A stretch of 64,000 nucleotides of DNA from Cymbidium sinense (lineage: Eukaryota > Streptophyta > Magnoliopsida > Asparagales > Orchidaceae). Positions 48,341-60,208 of the stretch are shown here, in pieces (position 1 is the stretch's first letter; the number at the start of each line of letters is the position of its first letter). The translations under genes were made by a program, and so were the position numbers. The stretch spans positions 57,630,514 to 57,694,513 of the forward strand of contig CM038214.1 in the NCBI GenBank assembly GCA_021442155.1. The letters run 5' to 3'. The notes beneath the pieces were generated by a model. It was not told the origin of the DNA. It worked only from the letters and a program-made list of their open reading frames with translations, and did not search any database.

Positions 48341-51300
48341 TTAATTTTTGAGATAAGGGAGCCCAGTATTATCCAAATTAACCAAGCCACGTAAATGTTT
48401 GGGTAGGGTGAGTTGATCAAAGAAGATTATACCATCCAATTTAGCTCCCAGATTGGTAAGGTAATCAGCACATGCATTACCCTCATGCCATGCATGAGTG
48501 ATGTTAAAATTATATTGGGTAAGAAGAACTTTAGTTTGCTTGAGAAGGTAGTACAATTCAATGTTGCTCATTTTGGTGGATGTCAAAAGATCAATCAACG
48601 AAAGGGCATCCACCTCAATCCAAATATTGAGACAACCAATTTGAAGGCAAATCTTTGCAGCCATAAGCCAGAAAAGGAATAGAGCATGAATTAAGGGGTA
48701 AGCAAAATAGGACTTTACCATTAAGATTTCTAAAAATGCCACCACAACTTGAACCTTTATGAGATGAGCCATCAAGATTAATTTTAATAGTATGATCATG
48801 AGGTTTTACCCAATAAACAATATTGTCATTTCATTGATCCTAAAGACCCATTACAAATTTACAACCTTGAATTGGTTGTAGTGAATGAGATTGGCATTAG
48901 ACTAATTTTGTTTTAATTCTAGCAATTATCCTCATGTGGTTCATGGGGATCTCACAATATTTTGCTTCATTTCTATCCAACCATATGAACCAAATAAGAG
49001 TGATAGCAGTTATGACTTTAATGCGACCTTTAATAGTATTGTCAAAATAAACTTCAAGAAGTTGATATAAAGTTAGGGAGCCATTGAAAATGATAATGTT
49101 AAAGAGATCATCATACCAAATCTAAAGTTTAGAAGAGAAGCAATGCTAACAATGACATGATTCACATTCTCAATGTAAAAGCAAAGATTGACATTTTGAA
49201 GGTAATTGAAAACTTTACCCCACAACAAGGAGTCAACAGGATGAAGTTTTTCAAAATATGCCAAGTAAGAATAGAATAAGAAGTAGGGATATTCCAAAGT
49301 TTGAGAAACACATTGGAAGAATCATGAGTTTCTTCAATGTGAAGCCAAACATTTTTAAAGTTGAAATCACCATTCTGTGAGAGCTTAAAAAGTATTTGAT
49401 CTGGATTGGTAGGAATGATAGGAATGTAGTAAGTTTGTTCAAGAGAAAAGAAGGAATATAATCAGTAAGCTTATTATTGTTCCACATATTATTCTATCAG
49501 AAAGATTTTATTTTAATAGCGGTAGTGGAATGGGTAGAGAGTAAGTCATCAATGGACCCACATCCACTCCAGTTATTTTGCTAAAAGAAGGAGGAGCAAG
49601 AGTTAATCCCCCAAAAAATTAAGGATTTTACATCCCATTTGATGGAACAAAGTCTTTTCCAAACAGAGAGTCCCGCTTTATAGGAACAAATGAGGAGGTG
49701 CTTGATAATATTTAGTAGTCATGAAATTAGCCCAAAGACTATTGTTACTCCTAAAATTCCACCAGAGTTTTTAGGAAAAGAAAGTGATAGCTTCTCTGAT
49801 TGGCTTACATCCAAGACCACCTTCAGCGAGAGTGCCAAAACTTTTAAACCAAGAGGTCCAGTGCATTCTTTTAGATGAGTTATTAGAGCCCCAGAAAAAT
49901 TTGTTAAGGAGACACTCAATTCTGTTAATGATAGACATGGTCAGCACAATGGTTTGGATGAGATATAAAGGCATAGAATTAAGAGTGCTCTTAATCAAAG
50001 TGAGCCTACCACCGAAAGAGAGTAAATAAAATTCTCAAATAGAAATTTTATTAGAGATTTTCTTGACAAGATCATCAAAAAGATGAGATCTTTTCTGACC
50101 TTTAAAAAGTAGAGCCCCGAGATAATTAATAGGAAGTTGATGTGAAAATTAGTAATTCTAGAGATTTGGTTGAGCCTATTGGTAGGATTTTAGGAATGGA
50201 ATGAAACAACATTTTCCTTCATTGAGAAAGAGACCACTTTCTTTGCCAAATTCATTTAAAAGGTTTTTAATAGTTTTATTGTGCAGAACTGAGATGAGAA
50301 ACATGGAGACCACCATGAGTTTTAAAAAATATGGTAGGATTTTATTGAAAAGATCATGTGCTCCTCGAAAGATATTCAATAGCAATAATAAAAAGAGAGG
50401 GTGAAAGGGGGTCTCCTTGTCTTAAGTGCCTTGAAGTAAAGAAACCTAGGGACTCACCATTCATAATAACAGAGAACCAAACATTGGTAATACTTTTTTG
50501 AGGATGAAATTATCAGAAAACCTAAACAAATGTAAGATTTGAAAGAGGAAATCTCACGAGAGGTTATCATAAGTTTTAGAGATGTCCAATTTGAGGAGGA
50601 TGTTGCCACCTATAGTAGGAACATCAATGTCATGAACCAGCTCTAGGGCTAGAAGAATATTGTCGATATAGCTCTCTTTTTAACGAAGCTTTGTTGGGAG
50701 AAATAATTTTAGCAAAGGACTTATCCTATTATTAATTAATTTAGCAATGAGTTTTAAAAGAAGGTGCAATAGTCTAAAATCCCCAAGAATCGGATTATTA
50801 GTTTTGGGAATGAGGACAATGGAAGTGCTAGAAAAGAATCTAGGTAAAGAGCTGCCATCAAAGAAATCAATAATAGCATCAACAAGGTCAGACTTAATAA
50901 AAGGCCAACAATCGAAAGAAATGTGGTAGCCATCGTGGCTAGCAATGAGTCGTATTCATGCTAGAGTACTACTAATCTTCAATAGGACGTAAAGTGAGTA
51001 ATTGATTTTCATCATTAGTAATCATAGTGTGTGGGAGAGGGCTTCTTGGAGGGAGGGGTTGATGTTTAATAAATTTTGAAAATGTTGTATGAATCTTTAA
51101 TTTCATTATTATCATGATCCAAATACCATTAATATTTTTGATTTTTTGAATAGAGTTTAAGGCTTTCCTTTTTTTGAAAAGAGCATGGAAATACCTTGTA
51201 TTTCTATCACCATCAGCATTATGTTTGCTAGCAACCTTTTGACGAGGGTTTCCTCCATATTCGATAATTTATCAAGTTATCTTTAGCAGTGTTCAACTCA

Positions 51301-52240
51301 TCAAGCTTACTAGGATCAGTTAAGACAACATCTTCAAGGGAGCAAACTAATTGTTCCGTAATTTTGAGATTAGCAAAAAGATTTTTAAAATGATGCTTGT
51401 TCCACCAATTTAAGTTTTGTTTAAGTCTTTTGAGCTTAAGCCAAAGCTGAATCATGCCTTTAATGGAATAGTCTGGGTGAATAGGGGCCATCCAATTAAT
51501 GGAAACAACATTAATGAAATCATGATGTTGGGTCCACATATTTTGGAATCTAAAATGAGTAGGGTAGGAAAGATTACTGGAAGAAGTTTTGATAGAGATC
51601 AAAAGTGGAGCATGGTCAGACAAAGTTCTGCTCAAATGCTCAATAGAAGAGGGGCCATTAATCCAAAGGGAATTAAAGAGGGTCCTATCAAGCCAAAAGT
51701 CTAGAGTTATGCCAATGATAGTGAGCTAAAACCAATATCAATCAGGTTACAATTGAGGATCATATTAGAGAAATCTTCCATGGAATGGATGTTAGGAGAG
51801 CAGCCTCTCCTTCTTTCTGAGGAAGCAATAATAGTGTTGAAATCACCCCCAACCAACCAGGGTTTGTTAACTGAGGAGGAGAAGGTTCTTAAGTGATCCA
51901 AAAGGATGTTCCTACCAGCTCTATTACAAGAAGCATAGATAAAGGAACCAAGAGCAGAAAATTCACCCAATGAGATTTGAACATTAACCAATTGTTTGAG
52001 ATCATCAAGGATAGAAATGTTGATTAAATTATTCCAAAAATACCAAATTTTATTACTAATATTATAAAAGAAATTTTGAAAGCCAAGCATTCTAGCAACA
52101 TGGGTGATCTTAGAAGAGTGAATGAATGGCTCAATAATAACAAGTAAGTGGTTATGTTATGAGTGCAAAGGCTACTAACACAATTCATGCAGGAGAGTTC
52201 CAATACCTAACATTCCAAATAAGAAAATTGATCATAATAA
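48341..52240 (-). pseudogene. L1 ORF2: endonuclease, reverse transcriptase, RNase H (dead)
   Basis: About 3.9 kb, the normal size for ORF2. In order on the minus strand: the start region FLIWNVR...NSPACIN near 52,230; endonuclease with PWLVGGDFNTI (51,837-51,862) and SRTLSDHAPLL (about 51,600-51,635); RT with FKLIAKLINNRI (near 50,740), [15 protein letters not shown] (50,385-50,428, motif intact) and the FFWG...GGLG region (49,771-49,998); a C-terminal RNase H-like domain with HAWHEGNACADYL (48,461-48,500), ending LPKHLRGLVNLDNTGLPYLK, the usual L1 terminus. The catalytic FADD of the RT is lost: at about 50,283 the frame reads SSAQ then a stop. Numerous frameshifts break it elsewhere. Confidence 0.88.
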
Positions 52241-52474
52241 GGTGGAAGGAAAAGAAAAGAGATAACGAAAAAATTGAAGGAGAAGAAAAAGAGAGCATGA
52301 AGCAATTATTTGTGAGAAGTTAGAGAAGATCGAGTGGTTCTAGTGGAGCTATTAGTGAACATTCTAGCTTTTAGGGATTTTTTTAAATAACAGTTTGAAA
52401 AGCCTATCTATGTCCAATGTATCTCCATCGAAAGGGAGTGGTTGATATATAGAGCAAGATCTGTCAAAGCATTC

Positions 52475-53914
52475 TTAATGGTGATTTCTCCTTCTTTGGT
52501 ATCGAGTTAGGTTGAGAAATTGATTAGCATGGATATCACTGTAGGTAATAGAAGGAGAGGTTGTGACACCATTAATAGCACAAATTTCATTCTTATTTCC
52601 ATGATGATTATTCAGATTTTGGTCCATCACCAAAGTATCAACATTTTTCAAAACAATTCTAGAATTAATTTTGAGATTTTGATCCAACTTGAGATTCCCA
52701 TTCAAATCACCATTATGGTTCATTTGAGTGGGATTGTCTTGTGATGCCAAATTATTACAAGTAGTAATGTTAATTAAGTTATCATTAGTTTCCTCAAAAC
52801 CTCAATATCATTATTTTTACCATGCTCAGATTGTTCTCCAATAGGCAAATTAGTAGATAGTAAAGGAGTAGGGGTAGGAGGGTGAGTCCCATTTTGAGTA
52901 GCTTTAGGCACATAAGTGAACTTATTGGTTTTTTCATTTCCTAGAGTGGGATTAAGATCCGACAATTTATTCTTTCTTTAAGATTATACACAAAGCATTC
53001 TGAGTGATCATGACCATGGATCTTACAAGCAGGTGCAAAAAATAGGGAAATTTTCAAATTCCACTTTTTGATTATACCCAAATTTTTTTGAACCGATCCA
53101 AACTTCTTTAGGGTACTTTTTAGTAATATCAATCTCAACCAAGATATGTGCAACTGATGGTCGAGATCTCACGGTGGTGGCCTGATCAATTTGATGGGGC
53201 CTACCAAAGAGAGCACCAATCGCAAATAGGACTTGATGGGTAACATAATGTATCCTCATGTTTGGAAAGGCTATCCATAAAGGAACAATAAGGGATTCCT
53301 CTTTGACATCAAAAAGAGGTGACTATTTCAAGAGCCTCATTTGACAATTGTACACAAAGTAGGAGTGATGAGCAAAGACTCTTGAGTACTTTAAATCATT
53401 TGATAGTTGAATAAGGATATGCTTAGGATTGATCAACCCGATAGTGAAAACTCCCGAAAGCTTTAGGCTATGAAAGAAGGATCGTATATTGTCAAGAGTC
53501 GAAGACGTAAGGAAAATTTTCCAACTAAAGAAAATTAAAAGGGCTTTGCCAATTTTTCCACATCAAGATCTGAGCACATTATAGTTGGCATTCCATGGAA
53601 GGAAGTTGAGATTAAGTTAATCAAGCATTAGAGCAAGTGTTATTTAGATAATGCATCCTTGAAGGACTTGAAGGAAAAGGGTGAATGGATGAAGTCAGAT
53701 CCAAATTACCTTGTAGAACGGAAGGCTTAGCCAACACCTCCAAGTTCAATGAGCTCGGTTGCACAGAAAGCGGTGCCTCCGTGATTGTAAGATCAAGGAA
53801 AAATAACATAAGCATCCAAACCGAGAGCAATAAACCAAAAAATATGATCGGGGAAGGCTGATGAGCGGCCAAACCATAAGAAAAATGAAAGGGAACATGA
53901 AATGAGAGAGCCAA
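52475..53914 (-). pseudogene. L1 ORF1: DUF4283 and zinc-knuckle protein (broken)
   Basis: About 1.44 kb between the L1 5' end and ORF2. The N-terminal piece (53,621-53,914) has no recognised domain. At 53,023-53,300 the minus strand gives FPNMRIHYVTHQVLFAIGAL, then DQATTVRSRPSVAHILVEID and a tail ending in WIGSKKFGYNQKVEFE: the DUF4283 pattern of plant L1 ORF1 proteins, thought to bind the element RNA. A CCHC-like knuckle follows near 53,000-53,040 (C-K-I-H-G-H-x3-E-C), split by a frameshift. The C-terminal part (52,475-52,965) is Asn-rich. Frames are disrupted in at least three places. Confidence 0.82.
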
Positions 53915-53935
53915 AGAGGAGAGGAACGAGGGGTT

Positions 53936-54062
53936 TGGGGGTTTATAGTTTATTTAGGGTTTTGGGTTTGGGGTTAGGTTTTTTTAAGGTTTAGGGTTTA
54001 GGGGTTGTGTGGTCGTGTATAATAAGGTTTATGGTTTTATTATTTAGTGGTTTAAGTTTAGG
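53936..54062 (-). repeat. Short G-strand telomere-like spacer between two L1 pieces
   Basis: TTTAGGG-like words, about 130 bp, separating the 5' end of the long L1 from the 3' end of the next L1 piece. Confidence 0.85.
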
Positions 54063-55905
54063 TTTTTTTGGGGAAAGTTAAAATTTTATTATCATAAAAG
54101 GAAAGATACAATATCTTTGGGGGTAAAGCTCTCAAATTATACCGCTCTGAGCTACAAGAAACCTAAAGAGCTAAACCCCCATCTAAGTACATTAAAAAAA
54201 GAAAAAAAATACAAAAGAGCAAATACAACAGTTAAAAAGCATAATAGAAAAAGTCACAGAGTAAAACTAAAACAAATCTTGAAAATAGTAATAGGATGAG
54301 TCAATAGCAGTTAATGATTCCTTTGAGAAAGCAGGATAAGCAAGATCCACAATAACAGAACTTGTGTTAATGAATGTCCATTCCCTCTATAAAGTTTCAA
54401 CTTGTATAAGAAATTAGAAAATCACTACAAAGGCAAAAATGATAGCTAAAAAGGATAAAGACAAAGAAAGGAAAAGGAGAGAGCTAAGATAGAGAAGGCT
54501 CGGGCTAAGTTAAGATCACCTCAAAGGGCAACAATACATATGAGCATCCAAACATCATAAAGAAGGGTTATAATCATATGTAATGCTACTAACCAGATAG
54601 AAGAGGTGAGTAACATTGAATCCATTATAACCAGCATAACTGATATAAGCAAATAACTAAGGCCAGTAGTCCATAGAGTTCCAGATCTTGTGCCATTAAA
54701 TAAAGTGCAACCGACTAGAAACTAGCTAGCAGCCAAACCACTAAATGAAAACCATAGTAGACTATTAACAATAACCCAGAGAGAGGATAGAATAAAGTCA
54801 GAACACCAACAATAGCCATTATCCAAATAACCATCCAAGCTCCAAACTAGGGAAAGTAGAACCAGCCATCAGCAAGAACCAAACCCATGCCAATTAATAA
54901 CAAAGAAATAACCAACAAAACCAAGATATGAGACCTCAAAGTCCCAAAGTAGTACCACCAAAAACCAGGGTGAGCAACCACAAATAACTAAATGGCTCGT
55001 AAATAAAGCCATCATCAAGGAAACATAAATTGTAGTCAATAAAATCACTAAGAAGATAAAATAGCCAACACAAAAAGCCACAATTAACCACCAAACCAAA
55101 AAAAATTTCAATCCACAATGATCATCAAAGGTTTGACCAACACATCAAAAGGATCTAGCAAATTGTCCAAGAAGAAGGAAAAGACCAACAAGGTAAAAAT
55201 CAACTAACCAAGATTTCAAGGACAACTAAAAATCCTTTAACCAAACCAGCTAAGCAAAATAGCCATAAGGCAACCACCAAAGAATAATCCATCATAAGAA
55301 ACCAACAAAGGAAGCAACCCCAGTAGCCAAGGAAAAGTAAAAAACCAATAAAGCACCACACAACAGAGGTCTAAAAGAAGCAGAGCCACCATAGAAAGAT
55401 AATAATAACAGCTAGCCAAGATCAACTAAAAAACCAAACCCATCAATAAAGACTAACCTGATAGGATGCATAATAACAACATAAACCCTGCTACAAATAA
55501 TATACCCAACAGAGGCTAATCACAGGAGAATACCTAAACACAAAATAAAGGAAAAAAAAGATCCAGCAATAAACAACAAGGAACTGGGAGGCAACCCATA
55601 AAGAAGTAGCCAGAAAACTCTCCAAAAGGAGGCCTAGAAAGGCAACAACCAATAATAGTTCCCACTAGGAAAGCCACCCATTCAACCATGAAAAACTAAC
55701 AAAAAGTAATTCGAGTTCAAGAGGAGAGCCAACAAGCCAACCAAAAGTAAATAGAATAAAGCTTGAGTAGAAAACATCTCATCCACCATCAAGTAATGCA
55801 GAGACAATAACCACCAGTAAAACCAAGCCAACCAAAGATTGAAAGATAGAACCACTGTGGAAAACCACAAGGCCAACCTATAAGGAAGAGGTCAAAAATA
55901 TAACC
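54063..55905 (-). mobile_element. Second L1 insertion, 3' region only
   Basis: The minus-strand 3' end matches the long L1 in its last ~130 bp: A tail (T run 54,063-54,069), TTTTATTATCA, GATACAATATC, GAGCTACAAG, CCCCCATCTAAGTACATT. The rest is the same kind of A/C-rich plus strand as 44,930-47,700. ORF2 is absent, so it is a strongly 5'-truncated copy. The CCCC/GGGG terminal hairpin seen in the long copy is not kept. On the element strand the tail is followed directly by CCTAAAC. The hydrophobic minus-strand frames are not accepted. Confidence 0.75.
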
Positions 55906-55964
55906 TAGTTTGTGGTTAAGTTTAGGGTTTAGGGTTGTGGTAGGGTCAGGAGGTTTATAGCTAT

Positions 55965-56115
55965 GGGTTTAGGGTCAGGTGGAAGGGTAGGGGCCCAGGG
56001 TGGGATTTGGGGGGCCCAGGGTGGGGTTAAGTGCTGCCTGGGCCTAGGGGTCATGTATTAGTGGCCTAGGCTAGTGGTTTGGGTAGGTCAGGTTTGGCCC
56101 ATGACATCTTTTCTC
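55965..56115 (-). repeat. GC-rich island 4
   Basis: GGCCCAGGGTGGG, GCCTAGG and GGGTCAGG words, ending just before the linker at 56,137. Confidence 0.7.
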
Positions 56116-56689
56116 TCAGATTTACTTTAGGTTTAGGGTTTTTTTAATTAATTAAACCCAAGTGTAGTTTACTATTTAATTATTATTTATTTATTTTTTT
56201 CTTTATTTATTTTTATTTTATTTAGTTTATTTATTTTATTTATTTTAGTTTATAGTTTTAATTTATTTTTATTTTTAGGTCAGGGTGGTTTATTTTATTT
56301 TATTTATGTTTAATTATTATTTTACTTTTAGATTTAGGTTTTGTTTAAGTTTTGTTTTATTTTAGATTTATTTTAGATTTTTAATAGTTTAGTTTATCTT
56401 TAATTTATTTTAATTTAGGGTTTAGGTTTATTTTTTTAGGTTTATCATTTTTAGTTTAGTTTATGTTTATTTTATCATGTTTAGGTTTTAGGTAGGTTTA
56501 TTTTATATATATTTTTACATTTTAGGTTTATTTATGTTTAGGTTTATATTTAGTTTAATTTTAATCATTTTATTTTATTTTATAGTTTAGTTTTATTTTA
56601 GGTTTTATCTTTAGGTTTATTTTATTTTATTTAGTTTAGTTTATAATTTATCTTAGTTTATTAAATTTTATTTTATTTAGGCCCAGGTC

Positions 56690-57215
56690 TATCTTTTACC
56701 CATTTATTTTATCTATCCTATCTATCATCTTATTTAGTTCACCCAGGTTTAGTTGGGCCCAGATAGGCCCAGGTCTGGGGCCCAGTGGCTCAGGTCCTGA
56801 CCTTACCCAGGCCCAGGCCGCCATCTGGGCCCCAGCTAGGGTCATCTTGTTTCAGTGCAGGGCCCAGTGGGTCCTGCTCAGTGTCAGTGGCCTAGTGGCC
56901 CAGGGTCTGTGGCCTTGTGGCTCCCCCTCTAGGGAGCTCAGGGTCATGGCCTATGGCTTAGGCCCAGGGCCAGGGGCCCAAGTATGTCTAGAGCCTTAAC
57001 TGTGGATCTAGGTCAAGGGTCACTTGGCCTTTTAGGCCAGGGCCAGGGTCCAGCGTGATCTGGGAAATGATTTGTGGCCTGGTGGCTTCAGGGCCAGCCC
57101 AGGATCAGGCCTTGGGGCCGATCTCCATGTGGCTCAGCCAGTTTCAGGTCAGCCATAAAGCTCCTGGGCCCAGGTCTAGTGGGGTGTGGCCCAGTGGTAT
57201 CAGGGGCCTATGCAA
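56690..57215 (-). repeat. GC-rich island 5
   Basis: The longest island, about 525 bp of GGCCCAGG, CCAGTGG, GGGTCA and GGCCTAG words, ending just before a degenerate linker at about 57,255. The plus-strand frame 57,055-57,261 has no domain signature. Confidence 0.75.
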
Positions 57216-58023
57216 GGTGTATATATTTTATCTCTTTATATCTTTATCTTTAACCCTTTAAATCAAACAAGCAACCTATGTTATTAGCCTTAATTATTTA
57301 TTTTACATTTTATCATTTTATTTTATTTATTTTATATTATTTATATATAGATAGTTTATTTATCTCATTTATTTATCTTAGTAAGTATCTTAATGGATGC
57401 AGGCTCAGGTTTGATTTTTAGATTTTAGGTAGTTTTTAGTTTATTTACTTTTATATCTTAGGTTTAACCTTTATTTTAGTTTTAATTTTAGCCAGCTCTT
57501 TAGTTTATCTATTTTATTTCAGCTTTAAATTTTATGTCTTTATCTTTAGTTTAATTATTTTAGTTTAATTATTATAGGTTTAGGTTTATTTTATTTTATT
57601 TAGCCTTGTTATTTTCTTTTTAGTAGTTTAGTCATTTTATTTATTTTTATGTTTATTTATACTTTAGTTTATTGATTTTGATTTTATTTTAATTTTATTT
57701 TATTTTAGGTTTAGTTTTATTTTATTTAGATTTTATTTTTTAGTTTAGTTTAGGGTTTTATTTATTTTATTTTATTTTAGTTTTATTTATTATTTTATTT
57801 TTAGGTTTAGGTTTAGTTTTGTTTATGTTTTATTTTATTTTGGTGTATTTATTTATTTTATTTTATGTTTTATTTAGTTTAGATTTTAGCTTTGTAGGTT
57901 AGGGTTTGGGGTTTTGAGGTTTATGGTTTAGGGTTTAGGTTTAGGGAGTTTATGGTTTGTGGGTTTAGGTTTAAGTTTTAGGTTCATGTTTTAATTTAGG
58001 GTTTAGGATTTTATTTTATTTTC

Positions 58024-58440
58024 TTAATAGAGAACAAATTTAGATTCAACATTTCTTCTTTTCAATTTCATCAACTAAGAAACACACCAAGTTTTTTAAG
58101 ACACAAGCAATGACATAGATTAAAATTGAGCATGCATAGTAAAATTAAAAACTTAGATAACTAGAATCGCCTCTACCAGAAAGACACGCTCCATAAGCAA
58201 AATATCATTTGTTGTTCTTTAGTTTCTCCACTTCCCATCGAACCATCTGGCCCTCGAGATCCATCATCATCCCTAATCTCTCACCCACCACCATGATTGT
58301 AACCTCCACCACACCTCATCCATAACCACCATTGCTCCGCCACCTAAGATCACCCACCACCACTCACGACAACCACCGCCTCCACCACCGTGATCTAAAC
58401 CAAGCCCCATGATGTGCCAAGGTTCCTCATTCTTAGTGGT
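58024..58440 (-). pseudogene. Glycine-rich RNA-binding protein gene fragment, copy 3
   Basis: The minus strand begins with the shared breakpoint (AATGAGGAACCTTGG), passes through a shortened Gly-codon tail with several deletions, and has the most complete 3' non-coding part, down to GAGAACAAATTTAG and an A/T-rich junction at 58,024. That terminal sequence corresponds to AATTTGTTCTCTGTT in copy 1. The RRM remnant is poorly preserved. Flanked on both sides by TTTAGGG-type repeats. Confidence 0.7.
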
Positions 58441-59802
58441 TTAGTTTATTAGGTTTTAGGTCAGTTTATTTTTAATTTATTTTGCTTCTTTAAGTTTAAG
58501 TTTAGGGGTCATGCCTAGGGTTTATGGTTTATGGTTTAGGTTTAGAGGCATGTGGTTTAGGGTTTTGGTTTATGCTGGGAGGTGACATGGGTTAGGGTTT
58601 GATTGTGGCTCAGGCAGTTTTGTGGTGTGAGTTAAGGATTTAGGGGTTAAAGTTTAAAAAAAAAATTACAAACCAAGAGTTTAGGTTTATTTAGTATATT
58701 CACTTTTTTTTTATTTATTTTAGACTTTATTTTATGTTTTATTTAGCTTATTTTAATTTTATTTATGGATTATTTGGGTTTATTTAGTTTAGTTTAGTTT
58801 TATTTTAGTTTATTTTTAGGTTTAAGCTTTAGATTTAATTTTATTTTAATTAAGTTCATTTTATTTCTTTTAGGTTTAAGTTTTATTTTTAGGTTTAGGT
58901 TTTATTTTATTTTTTTTTTTTAAGTTTTATTTTAGATTTATTTTGTTTTATTTTAGTTGAAAGGTTAATTTTAAGTTTATTTTATTTTATTTATTTAGTT
59001 TAGTTTAGGTTTTATTTATTTAGTTTAGGTTTATTTATTTATTTTATTTATTTTATTTTTAATTTAGGTTTTTTTTTGTGGTTTAGGTTTATTTTTATTT
59101 ATTTTTTATGTTTAGGTCATTCTTTTGGGTTTATTTAGTTTTATTTTATCTTATTTTAGTTTATTTTATCTTTTATGTTTAGTTTTATTTAGGTATTTAT
59201 TTTAAAGAATTTTTAGTAGTAAGTTTATTTATTTTATTTTAGTTTATCTAATTTAATCGCAGTTTTATCATTTTATTCTCATCTTACTCCAGTTTTATGT
59301 TTTATTATCTATCTTAAAACCCTTGTTAAGCCTAGTCAGGATCTGTGAGCTCAGGGGCCCAGGGCCCAGAGCCTCAGTGGCTCCAGGGCCTAGGGTCTAG
59401 CATCAGGCCCATGGTCAGTGCAGCGCCCGGCTCTAGGCCTCAGCCTCAGCCTCAGGGCCTGGGTGTGATTCCAGCTGTCCCAGGGCCCAGTGTAGCCTCA
59501 GTTTGGGCCTCAGGATCTGGCCTGGGCTGGGCCCAGACTCAGCACTTTAGGGTCACCTTTAGACTCAGCCCAGGCCCAGGGTCTTTAGGCCCAGCCTCAG
59601 TCTGGGCCCATGGCCTAGTGGTCAGAGGCAGTGTGGCACCAGTGCCCAGGGCCTAGTGGCTAGGCCCCGTGTTTTAAATTAAGTAACCAGCCTTCATATT
59701 AGGGTAGGTGGAGGGCTCAGGTTTGGGGAGGTTTGAGAGGGGTAGGGTTTAGGTTAAGGGTTTTAGCCTCTGTGAGGGTTCCGATTTTAGTTTAAGGTTT
59801 TT
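58441..59802 (-). repeat. G-strand telomere-like satellite with one GC-rich island
   Basis: TTTAGG/TTTATTT array. A degenerate linker is at about 58,655-58,690 and a clear one at 59,671. Contains the island at 59,330-59,668. Confidence 0.88.
59330..59668 (-). repeat. GC-rich island 6
   Basis: Words CAGGGCCCAG, GCCTCAG, CTGGGCC. Ends directly at the linker TTTTAAATTAAGTAACC (59,671). It contains a 103-codon plus-strand frame (Pro/Gly/Ser-rich) with no domain, which I do not accept as a gene. Confidence 0.75.
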
Positions 59803-60208
59803 AACACCATAAGTTTTCTAAGACACAAGCGACAGGATAGATAAAAAATGAGCACACATAGAGAAAATCAAAAACTCTAGATAACTAGAATCATTTCTAA
59901 TGAAAAACACAGTTCCATAAGCATCAGATCGGATCAGCTATTTTCTAGTTTCTCTAGTTCCCATGACCTCCCCGCCTGAATGACGTAATCCACCATCGTG
60001 ATCCTTGATCTCTCCCTCACCACCACGCAAGAACCTCCATTGCTCCTCCCGCCCATAACTACTATTACTCACCACAACCTCCATGTCCACCACAGACATC
60101 CAGATTCCCACACCATTGCAATAATCGTGATCAGCCTCTTCACTTCTACCACAATCTAGACCGAGCCCGGTTGACGCTGATGTTCCCATCAAGGTTCCCA
60201 TTCTCGTG
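59803..60208 (-). pseudogene. Glycine-rich RNA-binding protein gene fragment, copy 4
   Basis: The minus strand reads NLDGNISVNRARSRLW, stop, from the shared breakpoint, then GA/GG-rich codons and a final GTRETRK in the open frame. One Arg codon of the DGRN motif is deleted. The 3' non-coding part ends at the ACCATAAGTTTTCTAAGAC region, shorter than copy 3. The open frame 59,938-60,201 uses the original phase only at its beginning. Confidence 0.75.

Larger units (their letters stand above)
44770..53935 (-). mobile_element. Long decayed L1-type LINE
   Basis: A plant L1-clade non-LTR retrotransposon of about 9.2 kb on the minus strand with the full order ORF1, ORF2 (endonuclease, RT, RNase H), long 3' region, short A tail (T run 44,770-44,778 on plus). 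Just inside the tail is CCCC (44,785-44,788)/GGGG (44,795-44,798), a small terminal hairpin. Both ends lie in TTTAGGG-type satellite. On the element strand the A tail is followed by CCTTAAACCTAAA. No target-site duplication can be told apart from the repetitive flanks. Confidence 0.88.
55906..58023 (-). repeat. G-strand telomere-like satellite with GC-rich islands
   Basis: TTTAGG/TTTATTT array with a linker at 56,137 and a degenerate one at about 57,255. Two GC-rich islands immediately precede these linkers (listed separately). TTTAGGG-like runs lie at 57,895-58,010. Confidence 0.88.

Noticed and set aside
48413..48682. Plus-strand frames opposite the L1 coding regions (also 49,690-49,878, 51,417-51,704 and 52,520-52,744).
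   Set aside because: Antisense shadows of ORF1 and ORF2, without independent signals.
59345..59656. Frames in the GC-rich islands (also 18,441-18,695 and 57,055-57,261) that could be taken for Pro/Gly-rich proteins.
   Set aside because: They coincide exactly with altered telomere words, vary in strand between islands and have no conserved residues.
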